From Sphingobacterium sp. BN32 (lineage in GTDB: Bacteria; Bacteroidota; Bacteroidia; Sphingobacteriales; Sphingobacteriaceae), in contig NZ_CP129963.1 in NCBI RefSeq assembly GCF_030503615.1, forward strand, positions 1,860,001 through 1,924,000: 64,000 nt of DNA, written 5' to 3'. The notes below the pieces were generated by a model. It worked only from the letters and a program-made list of their open reading frames with translations, was not told the DNA's origin and did no database searches. Positions 55,107 to 64,000 of this stretch are shown piece after piece. A program made the position numbers and the translations under genes. Position 1 is the first letter of the stretch, and each line of letters begins with the position of its first letter.

Positions 55107-55141
55107 TGCCCAGGTCCTAAAAACCTGGGCATCTTCTTTTT
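55107..55141 (+). terminator. Intrinsic terminator after the AXE1-like gene
   Basis: A 9-bp stem (55107-55115 with 55123-55131) with a 7-nt loop is followed by a T-rich tract. Confidence 0.85.
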
Positions 55142-55215
55142 TAGTATCCTAGGCTTCGAAATTTTGTGAATTAGCAGAAAACTGTATATTTAGAATCCCA
55201 AGAGAATTTTCAAAA

Positions 55216-55878
55216 ATGGAAGAGATCAAACAAATCCCGGAATTAACAGCAGAAGAAATAAGAGTTTTAGGATCCTTAATAGAAAAATCTAAAACCACTC
55301 CAGAATACTATCCGATGACGCTAAATGGATTGCAGACTGCCTGCAACCAGAAGACCTCTAGAAAGCCCGTCGTTCAATACGATGAAGGCACTGTGATTGC
55401 CGCCCTCGACAGCCTGAAAAGAAAAGGATTAATATCTACGGTTGTTGGCGGAGGCAGCCGAGTGACCAAATACAAGCATAATCTAGCGATTCAATTTCCC
55501 TTATTACCGCAAGAAGTAGCGGTTTTATGTTTGCTATTTTTGCGAGGCCCTATGACCGGCGGAGAGATTAACAGCAATTCAGGAAGGCTTTACGATTTTG
55601 AATCGCTGGATGATGTTCAAGAACTGCTCAATAAACTTGCCGACGAGGAGCCTAAATACATACAGCAATTGTCAAAACGTCCAGGACAGAAGGAAGCACG
55701 CTATGTACATTTATTCAGTCCATTTGACGAAGCAAGCTTTGACGATACGTCCAACTCGAGCGACACGCCAGCAGCTTCTAATCGGATTGCGGCTTTGGAA
55801 GAACGCGTAGAAACGTTGGAGGATCAGCTGAGCAAATTGCAAACGGCATTCGATAAACTAATGGAAGAACTAACTTAA
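55216..55878 (+). CDS. YceH family protein (DUF480)
   Basis: A 220-residue protein made of two winged-helix repeats. Signatures are LTAEEIRVLGSLIEKSKTTP, EYYPMTLNGLQTACNQKTSR, VQYDEGTVIAALDSLKRKGL and LFLRGPMTGGEINSNSGRLY. The last 30 residues form a coiled coil (RIAALEERVETLEDQLSKLQ). The YceH/DUF480 family is widespread with unproven function. A YCF48-like gene begins 6 nt after its stop, suggesting a two-gene operon. Confidence 0.93.
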   Translation: MEEIKQIPELTAEEIRVLGSLIEKSKTTPEYYPMTLNGLQTACNQKTSRKPVVQYDEGTVIAALDSLKRKGLISTVVGGGSRVTKYKHNLAIQFPLLPQEVAVLCLLFLRGPMTGGEINSNSGRLYDFESLDDVQELLNKLADEEPKYIQQLSKRPGQKEARYVHLFSPFDEASFDDTSNSSDTPAASNRIAALEERVETLEDQLSKLQTAFDKLMEELT

Positions 55879-55884
55879 GCGATA

Positions 55885-56895
55885 ATGAAAAAGCTTCTTA
55901 TTACGGCGCTATTTGCGTCTAGCCTTTTAGCCGCTGAAGCCCAACATTTTCATAATCTGGTTAACGACATCCCGTCGAGTTTTAGGGGATTGGAAACTTA
56001 TAAGGAAAATGTAGTTTGGGTAAGTGGCAGTAAAGGTACCGTCGGCAAATCTACCGATGCCGGTAAGACCTGGACTTGGGTGAATCCAAAAGGTTATGAA
56101 AATATGGACTTTCGGGATATTGAAGTGTTTTCAGCTAAGGACGCCGTAGTCGTCAGTGCGGGTAGTCCGGCTGTTGTATTACGAACTTCGGATGGCGGAA
56201 TGACCTGGAAAGTAGTTTATAGAGATGATCGCGCTGAGATCTTTTTAGACGGTATGGATTTTAATGGCAAGACAGGATTTATTTATGGCGACCCTATCGA
56301 TGGATCTTTCCAGCTTTTAAAATCTACAGATAAAGGAAAATCATGGAAAGACGTTAGCAAGCATATTTTTCTATTGGCTGAAGAAGGCGAAGCTGGTTTT
56401 GCCGCAAGTGGATCCGGTATTCAAGTATTTCCAAATATCGTTTATATAGCCTCTGGTGGCAGATACAGTTCTTTCTACAAACGGAATGAAAAAGAAAATA
56501 GTTTAGATGTCGTCGATGTTCCGATTTGGTCTGGAGAGGCATCCACCGGCGTATTCGCTCTAGATTTTTGGGATCAGAACACTGGGGTTTTGGTGGGTGG
56601 AAATTATACCATGGATAAGGACAATAGAAACAATATTTTGTTAACGACGAATGCTGGCCGTTCTTGGACTAAGCCCAGCATCCCCGTTGCTGGATATCGT
56701 TCCAGCGTAAAGTATATTAACAGGAATGTTTTAGTCGCTACAGGAACTTCGGGAACCGATTTATCGGTTGATGCCGGACAAACCTGGAGAACGATATCGG
56801 AAGCAAGTTTTAACGTGATAGCAAAGACGAAGTCTGGAAAATACATTTATTTGGCAGGCAGCAATGGTAATATTGAGCAGCTGCGCATCGATTAA
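55885..56895 (+). CDS. Secreted YCF48/BNR-repeat beta-propeller protein
   Basis: A 336-residue protein with a signal peptide, MKKLLITALFASSLLAAEAQ. Repeated Asp-box/BNR blades occur: STDAGKTWTWVNPKG, TSDGGMTWKVVYRDD, STDKGKSWKDV, TTNAGRSWTKPSIPV and SVDAGQTWRTISEA. This is the photosystem II assembly factor (YCF48)-like propeller found in many secreted Bacteroidota proteins. In a non-phototroph it probably binds a protein or glycan ligand. Six or seven blades fit the length. Confidence 0.88.
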   Translation: MKKLLITALFASSLLAAEAQHFHNLVNDIPSSFRGLETYKENVVWVSGSKGTVGKSTDAGKTWTWVNPKGYENMDFRDIEVFSAKDAVVVSAGSPAVVLRTSDGGMTWKVVYRDDRAEIFLDGMDFNGKTGFIYGDPIDGSFQLLKSTDKGKSWKDVSKHIFLLAEEGEAGFAASGSGIQVFPNIVYIASGGRYSSFYKRNEKENSLDVVDVPIWSGEASTGVFALDFWDQNTGVLVGGNYTMDKDNRNNILLTTNAGRSWTKPSIPVAGYRSSVKYINRNVLVATGTSGTDLSVDAGQTWRTISEASFNVIAKTKSGKYIYLAGSNGNIEQLRID

Positions 56896-56974
56896 CGTCA
56901 AAACCTTTCATGTTTCAGTTGAAGCAGCAACAAGGATAAAAGTTCTTTTTTGCGTTGAAAAGTTGAAATTTTCA

Positions 56975-57023
56975 GAAAAAAAAATGGCCACGATAAACTA
57001 GGGCAAGTTTGTTCGTGGCCATT
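56975..57023 (-). terminator. Terminator of the 88-residue small gene
   Basis: On the minus strand, an 11-bp stem (57023-57013 with 56993-56983) with a 19-nt loop is followed by a run of T (A run 56976-56984 on the plus strand). It lies 65 nt after the stop of the small gene. Confidence 0.8.
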
Positions 57024-57087
57024 AAAATCCATTGTTGTTAATCGTTGTTTTAGGAAGAGAGAATAACAGGATTTTTATGCTCAGATA

Positions 57088-57354
57088 TTACCACAAAATT
57101 GATTTTTCAATATTTTCCACCTCCCATTCTTGCTTTACTTCGCCATCGTTGTCGGTTGGAGCAACAACAGCAGAAGCTGTCGCTATACTGTCCTCCATCG
57201 GTAGTACGTCTAGAGTAATGCGTGGAGCAACATAGCGCTGTCTTTTCATTTCGAGCGTTGTACCCTCGAACAAGTTGTTCAATAGACTCTTGCTGTAGCT
57301 GAAACCCGCTTCTGCATCAGCGGAGAGGTTCAACAAATTCTTATTATTTTTCAT
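57088..57354 (-). CDS. Small protein of unknown function, Bacteroidota-type leader-like
   Basis: An 88-residue protein. It has a polar N-terminal part, MKNNKNLLNLSADAEAGFSY, then SLLNNLFEGTTLEMKRQRYV. The core APRITLDVLPMEDSIATASA is followed by a hydrophilic acidic tail (DNDGEVKQEWEV). It has no signal peptide or membrane segment. The MKxxRYxxPxI...EdSIATASA pattern resembles short unnamed Bacteroidota proteins near SusC/D loci; I cannot name a family. It has its own strong terminator and a long AT-rich upstream region, which argue that it is expressed. No modification enzyme lies nearby. Confidence 0.6.
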   Translation of the reverse strand: MKNNKNLLNLSADAEAGFSYSKSLLNNLFEGTTLEMKRQRYVAPRITLDVLPMEDSIATASAVVAPTDNDGEVKQEWEVENIEKSILW

Positions 57355-57882
57355 ACCTTAAATATAGTCGTCTTCACTAGCGAACACTAAAAATGTGTTA
57401 CCGTTGCTTTACACAAATGTTATACTATTTTAATATTAAGAGAATGACATTAGTCACTAATATAGGCTGGCCATATCAGATTACCGCTTATCGACACTAA
57501 ATTTTAAATATTAGGGTATTTTATAAATTATTAAACTATATTTATTCGAATTTTAGTAGATATCCCGCTACTAGCGATTCCTAGATTAGTCATCCGCATC
57601 ATTGAAAAGAAGCGCGTTTAGCCAATATTAGTATGGCAAAGCTTGATATTGGAGTCAATATTATTCGATATGCACTAATAATTGGTTACATAGGAAACTA
57701 TGATATCTATAATGGAAAATAATTAATCCTATTAGGATTATAAATTACTATAAGTTGTACTTTTAATAATTAAAAATTGTGAGATCAGTGATTTACCCTT
57801 ATATCCGATGCCGTGTTATTCATTAGTCAGAAATTCTCCCATATCTGTGTAAAAACAATGTTTGCCATCAGCATACAATCCA
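57355..57882. other. Long AT-rich intergenic region
   Basis: 528 bases without a gene. It is very AT-rich, with several scattered CACTAATA/TAATATTAGT-like words (near 57456, 57628 and 57671), but I see no ordered repeat, no hairpin with a T tract and no RNA gene. It separates the small gene's 5' end from the 3' end of the Gfo/Idh/MocA gene. Confidence 0.5.
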
Positions 57883-59235
57883 TTAGCGATATGGATGTAC
57901 CCAGTTGGGTCTATATGTTCTTCTTAACAGATGTGTCGCTTCCTCATCACCTATGCACACTTTTTGTATTGGATCATATTGAACTGCTCGTCCTAATTGC
58001 ATCGAGACATTAGCAAGAATGCAAGATGCTGTAGAAATATGCCCTTGCTCGATATCAGCAATCGGAAGGTGGTCCTCCTCTATCGCCGACAACAGGTTTT
58101 TCATGTGCTGTCTGGTTGCGGGAGCTGAATTCAACTCAATACGCGGCTCCGTCAGATCCTCAGGAAATGCTTCTTTTTCGAGCACAACATCCTTCCTAAT
58201 CTTCTCTCCTTTTATAGGTGTGAACTCATATTTTAAGGTGCTTCCTTTCAGTGTTCCTTTGTCGCCATAAAGTATAAATGCCCAAGGGAACTCCGGATCG
58301 GTTGGTCGCCCCCAAGTCCGATGCTGCCATACACAGTTCAAGTTATCATATTCAAATATCGCAGTCTGCGTATCGGCAATATTAGCTTTTCCCTCCTTCT
58401 GCACATAAATTCCGCCATTCGCATGTATTCGCTTTGGCCATCCTAAGCCTAGCATCCATCGAACAGTATCAAACATATGCACGCACATATCACCGGTTAT
58501 ACCATTACCATACTCCATAAACGATCGCCACCATCCTCCGTGGGGAAGATTATCATAGGGCCGTAATGGAGCGGGACCCGTCCATAATTCGTAATCCAGA
58601 AAGTCAGGCACGGGTTTGACATCCGGATTTGAATTGTTGCGCATATGATAATAGCAGCACATCTCTACATGGGAGATATTCCCGAGCAAGCCCTTATCCA
58701 CTATTTGTTCCTTAGCTTCGATCATATGTTCTGTGCTTCTTCGTTGCGTTCCGATCTGAACTTTTCGATTCAAGCGTCGCGCCGTTGCTAGAATAGCTTC
58801 GCCTTCTAAAACATCTACAGAGATGGGCTTTTGCAAATAAACATGAGCGCCAGCCTCCATCGCCGCGATAGCCTGCAGCGCATGCCAATGATCGGGCGTC
58901 CCTATCAAAATGAGGTCAAATCGATGTGCAGACAGCATCTCTCGGTAATCGCGATAGGTTTTAGGAGTATTTTTTGATTTCTGCCGTTCACTAATCAGCC
59001 GAGCTGCCTCCTCCAGATGTTTGCTGTCTACATCACAGACCGCCAATACCTCCACATCACGCACCTGCAATAAGCGGAACAAGTCGCTCTTCCCATACCA
59101 TCCAGCGCCAATTAGCCCCACCTTATTAACAGCTTTGAGGGTATCTCCTTTAAGCATGCTTGGCAATGCAGAAAGACTGAGAAAGGCTGAGCCAGCAACA
59201 ATGAAATCACGACGATTTAGATTCAAGTTGTTCAT
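57883..59235 (-). CDS. Gfo/Idh/MocA family oxidoreductase, exported type
   Basis: A 450-residue protein from the ATG at 59233-59235; the frame also opens upstream, but this start gives a Tat-like signal NRRDFIVAGSAFLSLSALPS. Later motifs are KVGLIGAGWYGKSDLFRLL (Rossmann), GAHVYLQKPISVDVLEG (the Lys-Pro catalytic region) and TGDMCVHMFDTVRWMLGLGW. It is the third such gene in the window. It is divergent from the sigma factor gene, with only 73 nt between starts, so both may share regulation. Confidence 0.85.
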   Translation of the reverse strand: MNNLNLNRRDFIVAGSAFLSLSALPSMLKGDTLKAVNKVGLIGAGWYGKSDLFRLLQVRDVEVLAVCDVDSKHLEEAARLISERQKSKNTPKTYRDYREMLSAHRFDLILIGTPDHWHALQAIAAMEAGAHVYLQKPISVDVLEGEAILATARRLNRKVQIGTQRRSTEHMIEAKEQIVDKGLLGNISHVEMCCYYHMRNNSNPDVKPVPDFLDYELWTGPAPLRPYDNLPHGGWWRSFMEYGNGITGDMCVHMFDTVRWMLGLGWPKRIHANGGIYVQKEGKANIADTQTAIFEYDNLNCVWQHRTWGRPTDPEFPWAFILYGDKGTLKGSTLKYEFTPIKGEKIRKDVVLEKEAFPEDLTEPRIELNSAPATRQHMKNLLSAIEEDHLPIADIEQGHISTASCILANVSMQLGRAVQYDPIQKVCIGDEEATHLLRRTYRPNWVHPYR

Positions 59236-59308
59236 AGGAAAAGGTTTATCGATTATTCTAATATAATTAAAATTAACTACATTAGCATACGTATTACCAC
59301 GCCTAATT

Positions 59309-59848
59309 ATGTTTACCAACCAACGCTTTGACTCCCGTGAGTTTGAAAGACTATTCCAGCAATGGAATAGAAAGGTGTATCATTACGCGTTTTCCAAAAC
59401 CAAATCAACCTATATCGCCGAGGAGACTGTACAGCGTGTGTTCATTAAATTATGGCAAAACATAACTCAGAAAAACGTTTCTAGCCCCATCGATTCGCAA
59501 GTTTTTACCATTACCCGTACAACCCTGCTGGATATTTTAAAGGAGGAATACCGACGAAAGCATGCTATGGAACGCTTTCCACAGGCACCCCACGCCCCGC
59601 ATGGGCTGGCTGAGCTCGAAAGGAAAGAAACCGAAGGCAAAGTCGAGGAGCTTATTAATCAACTGCCCCATATGCGGAAGCTTGTATTTAAGTTGAGCAG
59701 ATTTGAGCAGCTCAACTATAAGGAGATTGGCGAAAGACTCCATATTTCGCCTCGCACAGTAGAAAACCATATCGCACTCGCACTAAAAACCCTCCGTAAA
59801 TCCTTTTCTAATTTCCTCATCCTCTTTATTCTATTGCGTTTGTTATAG
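59309..59848 (+). CDS. ECF sigma factor (sigma-70 family)
   Basis: A 179-residue extracytoplasmic-function sigma factor. Region 2 is FERLFQQWNRKVYHYAFSKT, then AEETVQRVFIKLWQNI. Region 4 is LNYKEIGERLHISPRTVENH then IALALKTLRK, the helix-turn-helix that reads the -35. The next genes are a FecR-type anti-sigma (frameshifted) and a SusC-type receptor. That order is the usual cell-surface signalling unit of Bacteroidota. The last 15 residues are hydrophobic, as in many members. Confidence 0.9.
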   Translation: MFTNQRFDSREFERLFQQWNRKVYHYAFSKTKSTYIAEETVQRVFIKLWQNITQKNVSSPIDSQVFTITRTTLLDILKEEYRRKHAMERFPQAPHAPHGLAELERKETEGKVEELINQLPHMRKLVFKLSRFEQLNYKEIGERLHISPRTVENHIALALKTLRKSFSNFLILFILLRLL

Positions 59849-59913
59849 CATAACTAAAAAAATATCACTCGTTCTTAGGGGTACTTTGAGTTTCAGTCGT
59901 ATTAATCATAGTT

Positions 59914-60926
59914 ATGACACGAGACCAATTTGAAAAATACCTCCAAGGCAAATGTAATGAGCAAGAAACGGCTGCGATAGAACGTTTCTTGCAAGAGAAA
60001 GAGATGAATTTCTTTCAGCTTCCGATTGGAATTTGGCGCATGATACGCATTACACGCAAGAAGATCAACTAAAGTCCAAGATACGTTCAAGAATAGAATT
60101 CCAAAGGCATAGGAGCAAGCGTTATGTTGTCATGATCAGCACCGCGGTTGCTGCTGTGCTTCTAATTATTATGGGCGTCGTGAACCCACTATATCAAGAT
60201 AAGGCTCCTACGCTCCCACTTGTTCAAGAACACGCAAAAACTAATGTGCCTACCGCCCCACTGGTCGGAAACCTCTTTTACATTAACTCAACGAACCAAG
60301 ACATGGAGATCTATTGCAGCGACAGCTCCAAGATCTTGTTAGCGAAAGGTTCCGAAGTTCGCTTTGCCGAAGACTTCAGCGGACTGAAGGAACGGAAGAT
60401 CGAACTGAAAGGCAAAGCAACCTTTCGAGTAACAAAAGATAAAAACCGGCCATTCCGCGTGTTCTCTGATAAATTGATAACGACTGCCCTCGGCACAACA
60501 TTCTTAGTCGAAGAAATTTATGGACGCAAAACCCGGGTTCAACTGATTGAAGGTAAAATCGATGTTAAAGAACGCGATCGAAAGAGCGAAAAGCCTATCC
60601 AAAAGCTGTTTGAACAAACTGGAGAAATTGTCCTTGATCACCTGCAACAAAAGATTATTTCCGAGGTCAAAACGGTGAACAATCAATACGATCGTAAAGG
60701 ATTTTACAAAGAAGAACATGGGAAGATTATCATTAAAAATATTCCAATAAAAGATTTATTAAATATTCTAGAGCACAATTTTAACATTAAGTTAAAGTCA
60801 GATTCTTACCTTGCGCCCAATTTCTATTTCAGTGGGACGTTCAAGGAAACCCCAGATGCCTATGCAGATATCATTAAAGAGATTAACTATTTGCACAAAA
60901 CGGACATCGTCGTATTGAAAAATTAG
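59914..60926 (+). pseudogene. FecR-type anti-sigma factor gene, interrupted by a single-base frameshift
   Basis: From ATG 59914 the frame reads MTRDQFEKYLQGKCNEQETA and ERFLQEKE, a normal FecR N-terminus, then becomes unrelated and stops at 60072. The -1 frame continues it: DEFLSASDWNLAHDTHYTQE, a membrane segment YVVMISTAVAAVLLIIMGVV, the FecR domain (EVRFAEDFSGLKERKIELKG, TALGTTFLVEE) and a DUF4974 C-terminus (IKNIPIKDLLNILEHNFNIK). One base seems lost near 60000-60004, where GAGGAT would become GAGAT. Restored, it is about 337 residues. Confidence 0.8.
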
Positions 60927-60950
60927 AGTACAAACTAATATTGATTAATT

Positions 60951-63900
60951 ATGAGTAATTATTTACACAAGAAAAAAGGAGTGCTAACGGCATTCCTACT
61001 CCACTTTTCTCGACCTAAGAGCACATGGGCACTGCACATGGCACTCTGCGGCGCAATGAGTATGAGTGTGCAAGTCGGAATGGCTCAAAGCAGCGCAAGC
61101 GTTAATGGTGTCGTGAGAGATGCTAATGGTAAAGCGGTAGAAGGTGTCACGGTTGTCATTCAAAATAGAGCGCAGTCGTTTAGACAGACCACCGTTACGG
61201 ATGCGGCAGGAACGTTCAACTTCAGTCAGATACCTGATGGACAAGGCTATAGCTTTACCTTCAATTCCCTAGGATACAGCTCGAAAACATTAAGCGATTA
61301 TAATATCAAGGGGAATGATAAAGTATCTTTATCCGTGACTTTAGAGTCTAGTGCTGAGAACCTGGAAGAGGTTGTAGTAACCGCTTTGGGTATCAAGCGC
61401 GACAAAAAAGCCTTGGGCTATACAGTTGCTGAGCTTAAGGGCGACGAGTTGACCAACGGTAAAGAGGCGAACGTAGCGAATGCGTTATCAGGCAAAGTGG
61501 CTGGCGTCCAAGTGAGCCGTGCCGCCTCGGGTGCTGGTGGTTCGGCTAAAGTTGTTATCCGTGGAAACAATTCCCTGATTGGAAATAGCCAACCGCTATA
61601 TGTTGTTGATGGTGTCCCTATTGACAACCAAAACATTTCTGCACCCTCTCAATGGGGAGGAACCGATTATGGCGATGGTATCGGAAATATAAACCCTGAT
61701 GATATCGAAAGCATGTCGGTCTTAAAAGGGCCAAATGCCGCGGCACTTTATGGGCAGCGCGGTAGTAATGGTGTTATCCTGATCACGACGAAGTCGGGAA
61801 AGGCTGGCAAAACAAACTTTAATTTTAATTCTGATTATTCGATTGGGACAGGACTGGTATTACCTGATTTCCAAAATGAATATGGGCAGGGATTGAACGG
61901 AACCTTCACCCATTTCCGTAAAGACGATGGAACTATCGTCTCTATGGCGCAAGCCATTGCAAACAATTTCTCAGGGATTCCGAAAATGTCCGGCGGTCGC
62001 GATAGAACAACGCGCGCAAGTTGGGGAGCACGCATGGAAGGTCAGCAATATGAAGATATGTATGGAAATATCTTAGCGTTTAATCCAGCGTCAGACACTT
62101 ATAAAAGCTTCTTCCAAACCGAAAAACAATGGGTGAATAACTTAAGTGTCGATGGTGGAAATGAAAAAGTAAACTACCGTTTCTCGTATGCAAACACGAA
62201 TGTTGACGGATATATCCCGACGAATACATTAAACCGTAATAACTTCGGTCTTCGTTCGCAAGCAAAGATTACCGATAAGCTACATATTGATGTAAAAGCT
62301 AATTACATCATTCAACAGGCGGAGAATCGTCCCACAGTTTCTGATGCGGCGGATAACCCTGCATACTTATTCATTAGTCAGCCAAGAAGCTTAAGCAATA
62401 GCATTGCTTCAAGCTACAAATGGACAGCCGATGAGGTGAAAAAACAATTGGGCTTCTCTGGTGTGTATGAAGGATTGGAGAAGACCTATGCAACGAACAG
62501 TTCGACGGCTAACCCCTTCTGGACGATCAATGAAAACCATAATGAGGATCGTCGTGATCGATTGATCGGAATGTTAAGATTATCCTACGACGTGATGCCA
62601 TGGTTAAAACTATCGGCTACTGGTGGAACGGATTTCTACACGGATCAACGCTTTAGATATCGTCCGATAAACACCTATCAAAGTTTAAATAAAAAAGGGG
62701 ATATCCGCGAAGAGGTGATCCGCAGCAGAGAGGATAATTATGACTTCTTAGCAAGCTCTAACTTTGCAGCAAACGATGATATTAACTTAAGTTTCAACTT
62801 AGGAGCAAGTCATTTAAGCCGTTATCTTCGTTTAACAGGTAACTCCGGAAATCAGTTTATTGTTCCGAACCTTTACGTCATCAACAATACAACAACGAAT
62901 ACCTATCTTTTTGATTTAATCGAGTCGCAGATCAATTCGGCTTATATGTCGGGACAATTTGCTTTCCGCGATTATTGGTTTGTAGATTTCTCCGCACGTA
63001 ATGACTGGTCTTCTACCCTATCGAAAAAGAATAATTCTTTCTTCTACCCTTCTGTAAGTAGCAGTTTGGTACTTAGCGATGCCTTCAACTGGAAATCATC
63101 GACTATGCCGTATGCTAAAATTAGAGCATCTTGGGCGCAGGCTGGTAGCTCGGGTAATCCATATCAATTGACTGGTGCTTATAGTCTGAATCAGTACACC
63201 CACGGCGGTATTCCGATGGCTTCTTATACCGAAATCATTCCTGACCCAGATCTAAAGAATGAGTTGACAACTTCCATTGAGGCTGGAGCAGACTTTAGAT
63301 TCCTTTCTAGCAGATTGTCACTATCCTTTACCTATTACGAAGCACGTACGAAGAATCAGATCTTGGACGTCCCTATTTCACCATCGAGTTTGTATGTTAA
63401 AAATAGAATCAATGCGGGAGAAATCTCCAACAAGGGTTTCGAATTTGTCGTTTCGGGTACCCCTGTAAAAACGGAGAACTTCGAGTGGACCAGTCAATTC
63501 AACTTTAACAGAAACCGCAATAAAGTAGAATCGCTTTATCCAGGCGTTGAAACGTTCTTACTAGCGACGGATAGAGGGATCAACGTTGTTGCAGAAGTTG
63601 GAAAGCCTTTCGGTCAATTGATCGGTACGCAATTCGCGTGGATTAAAGATGATGCTGGCAATCGCTTGATCGACCCAAATACAGGCTTACCGCTACGCAC
63701 ATCAGGTCGTGTAGAAACAGATTTAGGGAATGCCCAACCAGATTGGATTGGTGGATTCTCTAATAACTTACGTTATAAAGGCTTCACATTACATGCATTG
63801 GTTGATATTCGTCAGGGCGGCATTATCTTCTCACAATCTAACCGTGAACAGATTATCTATGGTACATCAAAGAAAACTTTAGAGGGTCGCGATGGAACAT

Positions 63901-64000
63901 ATGTAGCTTCAGGTATGGTGGCTTCACAGAATGGAAATGGCCAATGGGTAAGTACTGGAGTTGAAAACAGCAAGCAGGTGAATGCGCAAGACTACTGGAA
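60951..64000 (+). CDS. SusC/RagA family TonB-dependent receptor (partial, C-terminus outside window)
   Basis: The ATG at 60951-60953 opens a frame to the right edge, over 1015 codons. A long N-terminal basic stretch and a signal-like segment (STWALHMALCGAMSMSVQVG) precede a carboxypeptidase-like domain (SVNGVVRDANGKAVEGVTVV). Next are the plug start EEVVVTALGIKRDKKALGY and VLKGPNAAALYGQRGSNGVI. No STN signalling domain is seen, although it follows a sigma/FecR pair. A SusD gene probably lies beyond the window. The substrate is unknown. Confidence 0.93.
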   Translation, partial: MSNYLHKKKGVLTAFLLHFSRPKSTWALHMALCGAMSMSVQVGMAQSSASVNGVVRDANGKAVEGVTVVIQNRAQSFRQTTVTDAAGTFNFSQIPDGQGYSFTFNSLGYSSKTLSDYNIKGNDKVSLSVTLESSAENLEEVVVTALGIKRDKKALGYTVAELKGDELTNGKEANVANALSGKVAGVQVSRAASGAGGSAKVVIRGNNSLIGNSQPLYVVDGVPIDNQNISAPSQWGGTDYGDGIGNINPDDIESMSVLKGPNAAALYGQRGSNGVILITTKSGKAGKTNFNFNSDYSIGTGLVLPDFQNEYGQGLNGTFTHFRKDDGTIVSMAQAIANNFSGIPKMSGGRDRTTRASWGARMEGQQYEDMYGNILAFNPASDTYKSFFQTEKQWVNNLSVDGGNEKVNYRFSYANTNVDGYIPTNTLNRNNFGLRSQAKITDKLHIDVKANYIIQQAENRPTVSDAADNPAYLFISQPRSLSNSIASSYKWTADEVKKQLGFSGVYEGLEKTYATNSSTANPFWTINENHNEDRRDRLIGMLRLSYDVMPWLKLSATGGTDFYTDQRFRYRPINTYQSLNKKGDIREEVIRSREDNYDFLASSNFAANDDINLSFNLGASHLSRYLRLTGNSGNQFIVPNLYVINNTTTNTYLFDLIESQINSAYMSGQFAFRDYWFVDFSARNDWSSTLSKKNNSFFYPSVSSSLVLSDAFNWKSSTMPYAKIRASWAQAGSSGNPYQLTGAYSLNQYTHGGIPMASYTEIIPDPDLKNELTTSIEAGADFRFLSSRLSLSFTYYEARTKNQILDVPISPSSLYVKNRINAGEISNKGFEFVVSGTPVKTENFEWTSQFNFNRNRNKVESLYPGVETFLLATDRGINVVAEVGKPFGQLIGTQFAWIKDDAGNRLIDPNTGLPLRTSGRVETDLGNAQPDWIGGFSNNLRYKGFTLHALVDIRQGGIIFSQSNREQIIYGTSKKTLEGRDGTYVASGMVASQNGNGQWVSTGVENSKQVNAQDYW

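Noticed and set aside
57355..57882. A non-coding RNA in the long AT-rich gap.
   Set aside because: No stable stem, terminator or -7 box arrangement could be supported by eye; the region is listed as empty.
59990..60010. Programmed -1 frameshift in the FecR gene.
   Set aside because: The site AAGAGAAAGAGAT has no classic X-XXY-YYZ slippery heptamer, and no stimulatory hairpin or upstream Shine-Dalgarno stands out; a lost base is simpler.

Overview
The window looks like chromosomal DNA of a Bacteroidota bacterium, most likely Sphingobacteriaceae (Sphingobacterium or a close relative; this is inferred from gene content, not a search). Evidence: SusC/SusD nutrient-uptake pairs, a murF-alr fusion, a DUF4294 protein, bacillithiol deacetylase BshB1, monomeric isocitrate dehydrogenase, FecR-type anti-sigma and ECF sigma factors, and repeated TAnnTTTG boxes 8-80 nt upstream of start codons, which is the Bacteroidota -7 promoter element.

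Layout. 1-5.3 kb (minus strand): partial icd, a small redox/acetyltransferase/NTF2-like operon, a CDF metal exporter and an SBF-type transporter. 5.4-10.8 kb: an aminotransferase, the rpsF-rpsR-rplI ribosomal operon, then bshB1, a glutathione peroxidase and a DUF4294 protein. 10.9-22.4 kb: core metabolism and stress genes (rel, fur-like, purA, pabB, asnA, an exonuclease/GIY-YIG fusion, dinB, aguB, aguA). 22.4-35.7 kb: a porin, lpxB, small oxidoreductases, ppk1 with a Pho-box-like repeat upstream, a PA0069-type radical SAM protein, a lipoprotein, a degenerate LytS-like kinase beside a DUF502 protein, murF-alr and recX. 35.9-36.1 kb: tRNA-Gly(GCC) and tRNA-Leu(UAA).

36.2-39.3 kb holds the most interesting unit: four tightly packed or overlapping genes for a multi-pass membrane protein, a UbiA-family decaprenyl-phosphate phosphoribosyltransferase-like enzyme, a HAD phosphatase and a small SMR/EamA-type flippase. 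Together they look like a lipid-linked pentofuranose pathway with its own membrane glycosyltransferase, but with no DprE1/DprE2 epimerase beside them. 39.5-55.0 kb is a carbohydrate region: a LacI regulator, an amino-sugar operon (GH109-like protein, nagB, MFS permease, nagA), a SusC-SusD-DUF1080-Gfo/Idh/MocA operon that resembles a 3-keto-glycoside route, and two divergent secreted alpha/beta hydrolases. 55.2-64 kb: a YceH protein, a YCF48-like protein, an unrecognised 88-residue protein, another Gfo/Idh/MocA protein, and an ECF sigma / FecR / SusC locus in which fecR carries an apparent single-base frameshift.

Intergenic regions carry a composite repeat family (about 6.63-6.93, 8.42-8.88, 23.65-24.06 and 31.46-31.56 kb) and a second palindromic family (24.07-24.15 and 45.42-45.5 kb).
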